DNA from: Paracnuella aquatica
Lineage (GTDB): Bacteria > Bacteroidota > Bacteroidia > Chitinophagales > Chitinophagaceae
NCBI RefSeq assembly: GCF_003332885.2
Contig: NZ_QOWJ01000001.1
Location: forward strand, 124,001-188,000
Direction of reading: 5' to 3'
Length of the DNA stretch: 64,000 nucleotides
The notes beneath the pieces were generated by a model, which did not search any database, was not told the DNA's origin, and saw only the letters and a list, made by a program, of their open reading frames with translations. A program made the translations under genes and the position numbers. Within the stretch, counting starts at the first letter, position 1. Each line of letters starts with the position of its first letter. Shown piece after piece: positions 42,240 to 51,413 of this stretch.

Positions 42240-42848
42240 ATGGCATTACCTAACAGAGGCGTCAACAAAGGCGGGTTCCGCGGTCGGGGCCCTATCCGCA
42301 GAGAAGCGGAGCACCGCATTAACCACCACATCCGCGTACCACAGGTGCGCCTGGTGGGCGACAATGTAACCGTGGGTGTTTATCCCACACAAGAGGCCAT
42401 GCGCATGGCGCAGGCACAGGAACTTGATCTGGTGGAGATCTCTCCACAGGCCGACCCTCCGGTGTGTAAGATCATCGACTACAACAAGTTTTTATACGAT
42501 AAGAAGAAGAAGGAAAAGGAAATGAAGGCCAAAGCGAAAACTTCAGAAATGAAGGAAATCCGCTTTACGCCCAACACCGATGACCACGACTTCGACTTCA
42601 AGGCAAAGCACGCCGAAAGCTTTTTGAAAGAAGGCAACAAGGTAAAAGCATACGTGCAGTTTAAAGGCCGCGCCATCATGTTTAAAGACCGTGGCGAACT
42701 GTTGCTCCTGAAGTTTGCGGAGCGCCTGGCCGAATTTGGTACGCTGGAAAGCATGCCCAAACTGGAAGGCAAACGCATGTTGGCCATCTTTACTCCTAAG
42801 GCCAAGAAAAAGCCCGAAGGAAAAGAAAAGGCAGCGCCCCAGGCTTAA
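42240..42848 (+). CDS. infC: Translation initiation factor IF-3
   Basis: 202-residue IF-3, which keeps 30S subunits free and checks the start codon and initiator tRNA. N-domain: EHRINHHIRVPQVRLVGDN...AQAQELDLVEISPQADPPVCKIIDYNKFLYD; lysine-rich linker KKKKEKEMKAKAK; C-domain: KEIRFTPNTDDHDFDFKAKHAESFLKEGNKVKAYVQFKGR. A Gly/Arg-rich N-terminal extension (NRGVNKGGFRGRGPIRRE) and a basic tail are typical for Bacteroidota. The start is ATG, not the rare AUU used in E. coli. rpmI and rplT, the usual next genes, are absent. Confidence 0.97.
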   Translation: MALPNRGVNKGGFRGRGPIRREAEHRINHHIRVPQVRLVGDNVTVGVYPTQEAMRMAQAQELDLVEISPQADPPVCKIIDYNKFLYDKKKKEKEMKAKAKTSEMKEIRFTPNTDDHDFDFKAKHAESFLKEGNKVKAYVQFKGRAIMFKDRGELLLLKFAERLAEFGTLESMPKLEGKRMLAIFTPKAKKKPEGKEKAAPQA

Positions 42849-42868
42849 AGCAAATGATAGCTTATAAT

Positions 42869-42935
42869 TTGTAGCAGCATTGCGTTGCTACAAGCTCAAT
42901 AAAAAACCCGCAGTGTGTTTCATGCTGCGGGTTTT
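42869..42935. terminator. Double hairpin between convergent infC and nuclease genes
   Basis: Hairpin 1: TTGTAGCA / TGCTACAA (42869-42876, 42886-42893). Hairpin 2: AAAACCCGCAG / CTGCGGGTTTT (42903-42913, 42925-42935), a bidirectional terminator serving both genes. Confidence 0.85.
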
Positions 42936-42946
42936 GTTGTTCTGTT

Positions 42947-43453
42947 TTAATTGGCTTTGCGCCATTGCCATGGCGGCGTTGGGTTAGGTCGCGACCATAA
43001 TCCCAGTTTCTTGTTGCGGGCTTCCTGCTCCAGCTGGTCCCATTTCTTGTTTTTGTCAAATGCTTTATAGTGCCAGGCCAACCCGCTGCGGAGCATTTCT
43101 TCATTCAGGTTCAAGCCATCCTCGCGGTGGGCAATGCCTACTGTACGGCCGTACCGGTCGGTATCTTTAACTTCAATGGATATGGTGTGGCCCGTGGTCA
43201 GTTCCTGCATTTTGCTGCGCGAAACATTACCGAAATCCTGTGCCCGCTCCGGTGCATCAATGCCGTATAACCGCACTTTCAGTTGCTTGTTTCCCGCGAC
43301 TAACAATGTAAACGTATCGCCATCGGCCAGCCGCACCACATGCCCCGATGTGGCGCTGGTTTGTACCTCCCGCTGGTCAGCGTTTTGACAACCCAACAGC
43401 AGCATCAGTGCGCCAAATACCCAACTCCATTTTTTGCTACCGGTAAACACCAT
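42947..43453 (-). CDS. Thermonuclease (SNase-like) lipoprotein
   Basis: 168-residue secreted nuclease of the staphylococcal-nuclease family, which cuts DNA and RNA with calcium. The signal peptide ends in a lipobox LLLGC, so it is membrane anchored. The OB-fold active-site motifs are visible: VVRLADGDTFTL (metal Asp), KVRLYGIDAPE (Arg and Glu), DTDRYGRTVG (second Arg), and LVNEEMLRSGLAW-like LNLNEEMLRSGLAWHY. Length is close to the mature SNase domain plus signal. It converges on infC. Likely role: nucleic-acid scavenging in the envelope. Confidence 0.9.
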   Translation of the reverse strand: MVFTGSKKWSWVFGALMLLLGCQNADQREVQTSATSGHVVRLADGDTFTLLVAGNKQLKVRLYGIDAPERAQDFGNVSRSKMQELTTGHTISIEVKDTDRYGRTVGIAHREDGLNLNEEMLRSGLAWHYKAFDKNKKWDQLEQEARNKKLGLWSRPNPTPPWQWRKAN

Positions 43454-43685
43454 GTTGTAAAATTAGGCATACCAATTCAGGTATTATTTAGTGGTCGTGG
43501 CTGATTCGCATTTTGTAAGTAAATCAATATTGCCGTACGCAATGAATCATTCATGTGTGTTTAACATTAGTTGCATTTAAGTCCAAAAAACGAGTCAACA
43601 AATAACCCATCGATATTGCTGAAAAGCAAAAAGCCGATTGTCTTTTTTGTGCTATTCTTGCGTACCTTAAATCCAAATCAGCCGT

Positions 43686-45248
43686 ATGAGTCAGCAGGAG
43701 CAATTTGCAGCCGCCATCAATAAAGGATACCAGTTTTCGGGGCCAAAAATTTTATTGGGACAAGCCATGCTTGATGGTGTGCCGGAGGCCAACACGCCGG
43801 TGTATGTGCCGCTCAAAACCATGAACCGGCACGGGCTGATTGCTGGAGCGACGGGTACGGGTAAAACAAAAACATTGCAGGTCATTGCAGAAGGCCTTTC
43901 GGATGCATCCGTGCCGGTGTTGCTGCTCGATATCAAAGGCGACCTGAGCGGCATTGCTGCGCCGGGCGTTGCCGGCTCCAGAGCCGCAGAACGGGCCGCT
44001 GCATTGGGTATTAACTATACGCCACAAGCGTATCCTGTCGAATTGCTTACGCTAAGCAACAACAAACCCGGTGTTCGGTTGCGGGCCACCGTTAGTGAGT
44101 TTGGCCCGGTGTTGCTGTCCAAAATTTTAGGACTCAACGATACACAGGGCGGCATCGTGGCCCTCATATTTAAATACTGCGATGACAATAGTTTGCCACT
44201 GCTCGACCTGAAAGATTTTGTGCGGGTGCTGCAGTTTGCCAGCAGCGAAGGCAAGGAAGAACTGGAAAAGCAATACGGTAAAATTTCCACTACATCCACC
44301 GGCACCATTTTGCGCAAAGTGATTGAACTGCAGCAGCAGGGCGCCGACGCATTTTTTGGCGAACGAAGTTTTGATGTGGACGACCTGATGCGCATTGCCC
44401 CGGATGGCCGCGGCATTATTTCCATTTTGCGGGTAACCGAGTTGCAGGACCGGCCAAAAATGTTTTCCACGTTTATGCTGCAGTTGCTGGCCGAACTCTA
44501 CGCTTCGGCACCGGAAGAAGGCGATATGGATCAACCCAAATTGATCTTGTTCATCGATGAAGCACACCTCATTTTTAATGAAGCATCCGAGGTGTTGCTT
44601 GACCAGATTGAAACGGTAATTAAATTAATCCGCTCCAAAGGCATCGGTATATTTTTCTGTACGCAAAATCCGATGGATATTCCGGCATCCGTACTGGGCC
44701 AGTTGGGCATGAAAGTGCAGCATGCACTGCGGGCTTTTACAGCAGCCGATCGCAAGGTGATCAAGCAGGCTGCAGAAAACTATCCCGAAACCAGTTTTTA
44801 CAAAACCGACGAACTCCTGACACAGCTCGGTATTGGTGAAGCATTTGTAACGCTGCTCAATGAAAAAGGCATTCCCACGCCGCTGGTGCATACCATGCTG
44901 GTGCCGCCGCGCAGCCGCATGGATGTGCTCACCGATTTCGAAGTGACCCAGCAGGTACAGCAGTCAAAAATTGCTGCGAAATACAACGCTGAAGTAGATT
45001 CGGAAAGTGCCTATGAAATACTGAACCGCAAGTTGGAAGCGGCACAAAAACGTGCAGCGGAAATTGAGGAGCTGGAAGCTGCCGCAAAAGCAGAAAAAAC
45101 AACTGCAAAGCGGGCACCAAAAGAAGAAAGTTGGATGGACAACCCGATGGTAAAAAGTGCAGGCCGCACCGCAGCCACCATGATCACCCGCACACTGCTG
45201 GGTGTATTGGGCTTTGGCGGCAGTCGTCGTAAAAAGGGCTTCTTTTGA
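43686..45248 (+). CDS. HerA-like helicase / DUF853 ATPase
   Basis: 520-residue ATPase of the HerA/FtsK superfamily, DUF853 (YjgR) branch. Walker A is GATGTGKT at 54-61, followed by LLLDIKGDLSGIAAPG typical of DUF853; Walker B is LILFIDEAHLIF; then GIGIFFCTQNPMDIPASVLGQLG, the sensor/arginine region. A coiled-coil, Ala/Glu/Lys-rich stretch (KLEAAQKRAAEIEELEAAAKAEK) precedes a Gly/Arg tail. No NurA nuclease or known defence partner is adjacent, so it is probably the housekeeping YjgR-type protein. The cellular role is not established. Confidence 0.9.
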   Translation: MSQQEQFAAAINKGYQFSGPKILLGQAMLDGVPEANTPVYVPLKTMNRHGLIAGATGTGKTKTLQVIAEGLSDASVPVLLLDIKGDLSGIAAPGVAGSRAAERAAALGINYTPQAYPVELLTLSNNKPGVRLRATVSEFGPVLLSKILGLNDTQGGIVALIFKYCDDNSLPLLDLKDFVRVLQFASSEGKEELEKQYGKISTTSTGTILRKVIELQQQGADAFFGERSFDVDDLMRIAPDGRGIISILRVTELQDRPKMFSTFMLQLLAELYASAPEEGDMDQPKLILFIDEAHLIFNEASEVLLDQIETVIKLIRSKGIGIFFCTQNPMDIPASVLGQLGMKVQHALRAFTAADRKVIKQAAENYPETSFYKTDELLTQLGIGEAFVTLLNEKGIPTPLVHTMLVPPRSRMDVLTDFEVTQQVQQSKIAAKYNAEVDSESAYEILNRKLEAAQKRAAEIEELEAAAKAEKTTAKRAPKEESWMDNPMVKSAGRTAATMITRTLLGVLGFGGSRRKKGFF

Positions 45249-45350
45249 TGGGCGATGTGAAAAATATTTTTACAAGAAATAGATTGAATCATTTTCATTT
45301 TTAAATAAATGACTGCTGTTTGTTTGATCACCTCTTTTTGAATTTACCGG

Positions 45351-45695
45351 ATGGATATTGAAGATCTGCGCAGCATTTGCCTGCAATTGCGCCACACCGA
45401 AGAATCGATCAAATGGGGCAACGATTTGGTGTTTACCATTGGCGCAAAAATGTATTGCATTGCCGGCATGGATCACCCGCTACAATTTTCTTTAAAAGTG
45501 CCGCCCGAAAATTTTGACGAATGGTGTGCCCGACCCGGCGTGCAGCCTGCGCCATACCTGGCCCGTGCAAGCTGGATTTTATTGCAGCAACCCCAAAACT
45601 TTTCACTAGATGAGATCAAAAAATTAGTTGCAGAAAGTTATCATCTGGTTGCTGCAAAACTCACTAAAAAGCAAAAAGCAGAATTGGGCATTTGA
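45351..45695 (+). CDS. MmcQ/YjbR family protein
   Basis: 114-residue protein of the MmcQ/YjbR (CyaY-like fold) family. Visible features: MDIEDLRSICLQLRHTEESIKWG at the N-terminus, then VFTIGAKMYCIAG and the family pattern FSLKVPPENFDEWCARPGVQPAPYLARASWILLQ, ending in ...IKKLVAESYHLVAAKLTKKQK. Members are often called DNA-binding, but the evidence is thin. The full family length is present. It sits 102 bases after the HerA-like gene on the same strand. Confidence 0.88.
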   Translation: MDIEDLRSICLQLRHTEESIKWGNDLVFTIGAKMYCIAGMDHPLQFSLKVPPENFDEWCARPGVQPAPYLARASWILLQQPQNFSLDEIKKLVAESYHLVAAKLTKKQKAELGI

Positions 45696-45769
45696 TATCA
45701 TTTGCTGCAAAATGAAGATTGTGCAACAGTTGCGCATGCTGCCAAAATACAGCACCTTTGCGCCTCACT

Positions 45770-46995
45770 ATGGACGCAAAAACCAACAGCAAAGCGGCCC
45801 TGCGTTTTATCTTTTTTACCCTGCTTATTGATGTTACCGGCCTGGGCCTCATCATACCCGTCATTCCTAAACTGATTGAGGAACTTACCGGCGGCGATGT
45901 CAGCGCTTCGTCGCAATGGGGCGGCTGGCTTACGTTTGCGTACGCCATCATGCAGTTTATTTTTGCGCCGGTGCTGGGCAACCTGAGCGACAAATACGGC
46001 CGCAGGCCCATCCTGTTGGCTTCGCTGCTGGGTTTTGGTGTTGATTATCTTTTTGTGGCGTTTGCACCCACCATTGCATGGTTGTTTGTAGGCAGGCTGG
46101 TGGCGGGCATTACTGGTGCTTCCTTCACCACAGCATCCGTATACATTGCCGATATTAGCACGCCGCAAAACAGGGCGCAGAACTTTGGCCTCATCGGTGC
46201 TGCATTCGGGCTTGGTTTTATCATCGGGCCAGTGGTGGGCGGGCTGTTGGGTTCCTACGGTACACGGGTGCCGTTTTTGGTGGCTGCTGCGCTTTGTTTG
46301 CTCAATGCCCTTTATGGATTTTTTATTTTACCCGAGTCGCTGCCTAAAGACCAACGCCGGCCTTTTGAATGGCGCCGGGCCAACCCCTTGGGTTCGCTGA
46401 TGCACCTGAAAAAATACCCAGGCATTAGTGGACTGATCGGTTCGCTTATTTTAATCTATATCGCGGGCCATGCCATTCAAAGCAACTGGACCTTTTTTAC
46501 CATTGAAAAATTTGGCTGGACGGAACGCCTGATCGGCATTTCGCTGGGCGCTTTTGGTTTGCTCATTGCGCTGGTGCAAGGTGGGTTGATCCGCTTTGTG
46601 CAACCAAGGCTGGGCAACGACCGCAGCGTATTTGTGGGCCTGGCCATGTACACCATCGGGCTGGTATTGTTTGCTTTTGCTTCGCAAAGCTGGATGCTGT
46701 TTGCATTTATGGTGCCGTACTGTTTGGGTGGCATAGCAGGCCCGGCGCTTCAGGCTATTATTTCGGGGCATGTGCCGCCCAATGGACAGGGCGAGCTCAA
46801 GGTGCGCTTACTTCGCTGATCAGCGCTACATCCATCGTGGGACCGCCCATGATGACCAACCTGTTTGCATATTTTACTAAACCCGGGGCACCCATCCATT
46901 TTTCAGGTGCGCCTTTCTTATTTGCCGCCGTACTGATGTTGAGCAGTACACTGTTGGCTTATGCCTTTTTAAAAAGAAAGCCGATGGCAGCCTGA
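45770..46995 (+). pseudogene. MFS drug-transporter (TCR/Tet type), broken by a 1-base frameshift
   Basis: Twelve-helix major facilitator related to TetA efflux pumps. Motif A is [12 protein letters not shown] in the loop after TM2, and [12 protein letters not shown] matches the antiporter motif C region in TM5. The first frame ends at TGA 46817-46819 after a non-homologous tail (KVRLLR). From 46798 another frame continues with [23 protein letters not shown] and the last two helices, to TGA 46993-46995. A single missing base after GAGCT (46793-46797) explains it: GEL-QGALTSL would be normal. Either a recent null mutation or a sequencing error; TM11-TM12 are lost in the first frame. Confidence 0.88.
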
Positions 46996-47125
46996 GTCGT
47001 TTTTGCAAATAAAAAAGCCACCCTGGAAAAGGCGGCTGGAAAACAGGTGTCTACAAAAGATGCACTAAGTAACACGGTAAACGTGAAGCGGCCGTTAAGC
47101 CTGCATTACCAAAACGTTACTTCCG

Positions 47126-47365
47126 CTACTTTTCATCGCCGGTTTCGTCAAATGCGGCGTCGGCGTTTTCGCCAAAGGGCTCTTCACTAAAACCGTCCGA
47201 TGCAGTGCGGGTCAGGTTTTGATTATGTCCGTCTGTATCCGAGCTGCTGTACGTCGATGCGCCGGGTTGTTGCCCCGATTCTTCCCTGCGGTCCGGATCG
47301 TTGCGGCGGCCTTCATCTGCGGGCATGTTGCGGTGAAATTCTTGTTTCTCTTTGTCCATGATCAT
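47126..47365 (-). CDS. Small disordered hypothetical protein, 79 residues
   Basis: Very hydrophilic protein rich in Asp, Glu, Gly, Ser and Asn with no hydrophobic core (DEGRRNDPDRREESGQQPG; SSSDTDGHNQN); predicted to be disordered. No cysteine, signal or membrane segment. Similar short acidic proteins of unknown role are common in Bacteroidota. The frame may begin at either Met1 or Met3. It lies after the terminator of the DUF2911 gene. Support is moderate, from coding-like composition only. Confidence 0.55.
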   Translation of the reverse strand: MIMDKEKQEFHRNMPADEGRRNDPDRREESGQQPGASTYSSSDTDGHNQNLTRTASDGFSEEPFGENADAAFDETGDEK

Positions 47366-47420
47366 AGTTTAGGAAAATGCTTTAAATCCTGTGCCATAGG
47401 GCAGCGGAAATGAACGAATA

Positions 47421-47452
47421 AAAAATGGCCGGCAAAATTGCCGGCCATTTTT
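47421..47452. terminator. Terminator after DUF2911 gene
   Basis: Perfect palindrome AAAAATGGCCGGCAA / TTGCCGGCCATTTTT with a 2-base loop; bidirectional. Confidence 0.9.
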
Positions 47453-47473
47453 ACAGTGAGCATTTACTTAAAC

Positions 47474-48310
47474 TTATTTCAAAGTGTTCAACAGGTTTTC
47501 GTTCAGGCGCACATAATCCATGTTCTGGGCTTTGCGGGCCAGTTCAATAGAAGTGTTGGCAGCTTTGCGGGCATCTTCTTTACGGCCGGCTTTTGCCAGT
47601 GCGGCGGCACGCTGGTGGTGAATCCAGAATGCTTCGGGGTTTTGCTCAGCGGCTTTGTCAAACCATTGGATGGCTTGCTTCATGTCGCGGCCGGTTTCCA
47701 TATAATACATGGCAGCCTGGAAATAGGGCGGCTTTTCACCAGTCATGGCGGTATTGATCTGCGCCATTACCTTGCTGTCCACATCCATTGTGATCGGCAG
47801 AGTCACCATTGAATTTTCCCAAGAAATCTGCAGGTCAGCCGAAGCGGGTTTTACATTGGCAAACTGGATCGTAAATGTTTCAACCGGGCCGGCAGTGCTT
47901 TTCACCGGCACTTTTACCCGCACCACGTCCGACTCTTTCTTATACGCAGCCGGCGAGGTTACGTCGGTTTGCTTGGTGATGATCAGTTCCCATTCTTTCG
48001 GTGTAGGGATGCTCAGCAGACCATATTTGCCGGCAGGAATTTTAGTGCCGTTTACCACCACTTCGTCGCTAAAAGTAAGCGTGGTAGCATTGTTGGCACC
48101 GGTGCGCCAAACGGCGTTGTATGGAACCAAGTCGCCAAATACTTTGCGGCTGCGGGCATTGGGACGTGAGTAGGAGAGTTCTACCGAGCCGATGCCCAAC
48201 TCTTGTTTGATGGTTTGGGAGGTGCTGGGTGCAGGTGTACGCAGCTGCTGTGCGTCGGCGGCAATCATCAGGCAGGAAAATGCACTAAAAAAAGCAAGCT
48301 TTTTCAACAT
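47474..48310 (-). CDS. DUF2911 domain protein with C-terminal TPR-like part
   Basis: 278-residue exported protein (signal SCLMIAADAQQ). The DUF2911 domain (about 22-170) has VELSYSRPNARSRKVFGDLVPYNAVWRTGANNATTLTFS, then IPAGKYGLLSIPTPKEWELII, and an all-beta pattern. Residues 190-278 form TPR-like helices (AAMYYMETGRDMKQAIQWFDKAAEQNPEAFWIHHQRAAALAKAGRKEDA). The family is widespread in Bacteroidota and has no known function. A perfect -7 box TACTTTTG lies 20 bases before the ATG. Confidence 0.92.
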   Translation of the reverse strand: MLKKLAFFSAFSCLMIAADAQQLRTPAPSTSQTIKQELGIGSVELSYSRPNARSRKVFGDLVPYNAVWRTGANNATTLTFSDEVVVNGTKIPAGKYGLLSIPTPKEWELIITKQTDVTSPAAYKKESDVVRVKVPVKSTAGPVETFTIQFANVKPASADLQISWENSMVTLPITMDVDSKVMAQINTAMTGEKPPYFQAAMYYMETGRDMKQAIQWFDKAAEQNPEAFWIHHQRAAALAKAGRKEDARKAANTSIELARKAQNMDYVRLNENLLNTLK

Positions 48311-48330
48311 AAAATGGATGTTTTAATGCG

Positions 48331-48338
48331 CAAAAGTA
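48331..48338 (-). promoter_or_regulatory. DUF2911 gene -7 box TACTTTTG
   Basis: Exact TAnnTTTG match on the minus strand, 20 bases before the ATG. Confidence 0.5.
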
Positions 48339-48481
48339 ACAGAACGCACCGTAGTAAAAGGCGTTTTAATATAGGTTTAGGCGTTTTTTAAAAACTATCG
48401 CCTTTGCCGCCTGAAGGGTTTGTTTGGCGGGCAGATTGTGGGGTTCGGGCGGAATTTGAAACCATCGCCGCATCTAGCCCA

Positions 48482-48489
48482 TAAATTTG
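48482..48489 (+). promoter_or_regulatory. Sensor kinase -7 box TAAATTTG
   Basis: Exact TAnnTTTG match eight bases before the ATG at 48498; TTTG at 48455-48458 is 23 bases upstream, longer than usual. It predicts a leader of about four bases. Confidence 0.5.
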
Positions 48490-48497
48490 CAACCGAT

Positions 48498-51374
48498 ATG
48501 CGCAGAGCCCTGTTTTTAGTTTTATTGCTGCAAGTTTGCTGCCTAAGTTGGGGGCAAAACGGCCTGACTGAAATCAAGGGACTACCGACGAAGGAGATTT
48601 TTGATTTATTAGTTGATCGAAAAGGCTTTTTGTGGGTAGGCCATGATATGGGCATCAGCCGTTATGATGGCGTTTCCTTTACGCATTTTGCGCATCCGAG
48701 GCGGTCTTCACTGAGCATAACGGATCTGGTTGAGGATCGCTTTGGCAGGATTTGGTTCCATAACTTCACCGGCCAGATCTTCTATATTGAAAACGACCAG
48801 ATTTTTTTGCTGGACGCTTACCAAAACGAAGCAGAAAACTATTTTCCACGGATGGTTTTGTGCAACGATGAACTGGTGGTAACCAGCAGGTTTGGATTAT
48901 TTGTGTGCGATACACGAACGTTGAAAGGGCGGTATGTAAAAACTGATTTTGAGAAGGTCGGAGGGACATTGTCGCTTTCTGCGGTGGGCGAAAATGTGCT
49001 GGCAAGTGGCAAAAGCCTTTGGTTTATATATAGTAAGAAAAAGGGTTTGCAAACTGTTCAACGGGAAGATGAAGTTCCACTGTTGGAAAGCGGTGAAACC
49101 TACACATTGCAGCCCACCTCATTCAACGACACGGCCTATTTGATCATTAACCCAACAGGCGTGCTTGCCAAACTGTTAATTAAGGGCAATGATGTTGTGC
49201 TTGCCAGTACCATGAAGGTACATGGCTATATAAATTCCACAACGCCGGATGGCAAAGTGTTATGGATTAATGCAAAAGATCAAAGTGTTGCTATAACGCC
49301 AAACGCAAAACTTCAGCCATACGGCGGTTACAATATCAGTGATGTAGTAACTGACTTTCAAGGCAATAGATGGGTAAGCACACTTGGGCAGGGCTTGTTG
49401 GTTGAGCCGGCAACTGCCAGTATTTCAAAGATCGATATTCCGTTTTTAAAAAGCGGCGGAAAAGTGACTGCGATGCATGGCTGGCAGGGCAACATGTTGA
49501 TGGGCACCGACGACTCCCGATTATTCCTGTACGACTTCTCAAAACAAAAGCTGGTTTGGGATAAGTCGTTTGCAAAAGGCATCGGATCTGTGACATATAT
49601 CTCGCAGCAAAGAGACAGCAATTTACTAATCGGTACTTCATCGCTTTCTTACCTGATGAATAGGGAAGGCATTAGCGCTAATCCCTTTTCTAACGCAATT
49701 ATCAAAGCTGCAGCCTTAAAAAAGAACTATTCAATCGCAGCATCTTCTGCAGGGTTGTTCTTAATGCCGCCGGATGGCATGTTTGGAACCAATTCAGCCA
49801 TTGAAGTGGTTGATTTAAACGGTTGGAATAACGCTTTTCGTTCGTACAATGAAAATGGGAATGTTCCCGACAAAATTTATTTGTACCAGCATAGGGTTCG
49901 AACATTGGCTCTTCTTGGTGATTCGGATTTGTATGTTTCGTTTATGACGGGTGTTTTCCAGTTGGGAGGCGAAGCGCCTAAGCCGTTGATGGTGGATAGT
50001 GAAAAGGTGTATGCGAATTCAATGATCGCCCATGGCGACAAACTCTTTATCGGTACTTTGAACGCCGGCCTGATTGTAAAAAAGAAAACAGAGCACAAAT
50101 TCATTGCTGCAGACGAAGGATTGTTTTCCAACAGTATTGTGCGGATGAAAAAAACAGACAAGTACTTATGGGTATTTCAGGATAAAGCCATTCAGCTGCT
50201 TGACCTTGACTCGGAAGCATTGGTGCACGGGGTTGAGTTGCCACAGGAGTCCGGCGCTAATGTCCATGATGTGGCCGTGGTTGGCGATACGGCTTTGCTC
50301 TCTACCAACAATGGTTTGTACAAAGTACTGTTGCAACCGGCGCCTGCATTCAAAGTTTTGAAAACATATTTGCAGGCAATGCAAATTGGCCGCAACGATG
50401 AAATAGCCCTCACTTCAACAACACTCAGTCATAACCAAAACAATATTCAGTTTAATTTATCCATCCCTTACTACAGCCCGTCCAATACTGTTTACTTTAA
50501 ATACCGGCTTGTGGGTGGCGAAGGCGAAGAGCAATGGTTTGTGACGCAGGAAGGTGAACGAATTGTTCGTTTTTCGTCGCTGAATCCCGGTTCGTACACA
50601 TTTGAAGCCATTGCGGTAGTGGGTGGCTCACAGGAAGGCACACCAGCAACCTTTAAATTCACCATTGAAAAGCCATGGTGGCGTACCATCGCTTTTTACC
50701 TGAGCAGCATCGGCCTGCTGGCACTCATGTTTTATGGTGTATATCGATATCGCATCCGGCAAGTACTCAAGGTTGAGCAGGTGCGGCGGACTATCTCCAA
50801 GGATCTCCACGATGAAATCGGTTCCACCATCAGCAGCATCAATATTTACTCGGCCATGGCCCGCAAGGATGGCGATCATAAAGAGTACCTGGACCTGATC
50901 CAGGAAAATACCCGCGAGGTAATTGGCAAACTCGATGACCTTGTGTGGAGCATCAACCCAAAGAACGATACGGTGGTGCAATTGGTGTCGCGGATGCGGT
51001 CGTTTGCCGAGCCGCTGTTGAAAGGCGCAGGTATTGGCTGCAGTTTTGAAGTAAACGAATCGCTGTTTGTGCAGGAGTTGCCACTCGTTACCAAGCGCAA
51101 CTTGTACCTTATTTTTAAGGAACTGGTGAACAACGTAGTGAAACATTCCAGCGCCACGCATTGCCAGATAAAGTTGGAGTGGAACAACGGGCATATTTCC
51201 ATGGTGGTTGCTGATAACGGCGTGGGGATTGACCTGCAACATCAGCCCACGCAACGCCACGGCATGGAAAACCTCGTGAGCCGCACCAGGAGCATGAAAG
51301 CATTTATCTATTTTCAGGAAAATAACGTTCCCGGCACTTCGGTGCGGGTGATGGTGCCGGTTAAAGTATCTTAG
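48498..51374 (+). CDS. Membrane sensor histidine kinase with periplasmic propeller (Y_Y_Y, HisKA_3)
   Basis: 958-residue sensor. The signal peptide (ALFLVLLLQVCCLSWG) is followed by a large periplasmic region (about 20-730) with two-component-regulator propeller repeats (FDLLVDRKGFLWVGHDMGISRYDG; LVEDRFGRIWFHN) and a Y_Y_Y domain (YFKYRLVGGEGEEQWFV...SSLNPGSYTFEAIA). One membrane helix (FYLSSIGLLALMFYGVYRY) leads to a HisKA_3 domain with SKDLHDEIGSTISS and an HATPase domain (FKELVNNVVKHS; VADNGVGI). No receiver or HTH is fused, unlike full hybrid systems. The partner regulator follows 39 bases later. Ligand unknown. Confidence 0.92.
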   Translation: MRRALFLVLLLQVCCLSWGQNGLTEIKGLPTKEIFDLLVDRKGFLWVGHDMGISRYDGVSFTHFAHPRRSSLSITDLVEDRFGRIWFHNFTGQIFYIENDQIFLLDAYQNEAENYFPRMVLCNDELVVTSRFGLFVCDTRTLKGRYVKTDFEKVGGTLSLSAVGENVLASGKSLWFIYSKKKGLQTVQREDEVPLLESGETYTLQPTSFNDTAYLIINPTGVLAKLLIKGNDVVLASTMKVHGYINSTTPDGKVLWINAKDQSVAITPNAKLQPYGGYNISDVVTDFQGNRWVSTLGQGLLVEPATASISKIDIPFLKSGGKVTAMHGWQGNMLMGTDDSRLFLYDFSKQKLVWDKSFAKGIGSVTYISQQRDSNLLIGTSSLSYLMNREGISANPFSNAIIKAAALKKNYSIAASSAGLFLMPPDGMFGTNSAIEVVDLNGWNNAFRSYNENGNVPDKIYLYQHRVRTLALLGDSDLYVSFMTGVFQLGGEAPKPLMVDSEKVYANSMIAHGDKLFIGTLNAGLIVKKKTEHKFIAADEGLFSNSIVRMKKTDKYLWVFQDKAIQLLDLDSEALVHGVELPQESGANVHDVAVVGDTALLSTNNGLYKVLLQPAPAFKVLKTYLQAMQIGRNDEIALTSTTLSHNQNNIQFNLSIPYYSPSNTVYFKYRLVGGEGEEQWFVTQEGERIVRFSSLNPGSYTFEAIAVVGGSQEGTPATFKFTIEKPWWRTIAFYLSSIGLLALMFYGVYRYRIRQVLKVEQVRRTISKDLHDEIGSTISSINIYSAMARKDGDHKEYLDLIQENTREVIGKLDDLVWSINPKNDTVVQLVSRMRSFAEPLLKGAGIGCSFEVNESLFVQELPLVTKRNLYLIFKELVNNVVKHSSATHCQIKLEWNNGHISMVVADNGVGIDLQHQPTQRHGMENLVSRTRSMKAFIYFQENNVPGTSVRVMVPVKVS

Positions 51375-51413
51375 GCAAACAGGCCATGTGTGGGCCAAAT
51401 TAAAAACAAGTGT

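Noticed and set aside
43529-43543. Small palindrome ATTGC-CGTAC-GCAAT upstream of the HerA-like gene
   Set aside because: Only five-base arms; expected by chance at this length.
43686-45248. HerA-like ATPase as part of a defence system
   Set aside because: No NurA, Sir2, nuclease or other known partner adjacent; the sequence fits the housekeeping DUF853/YjgR group.
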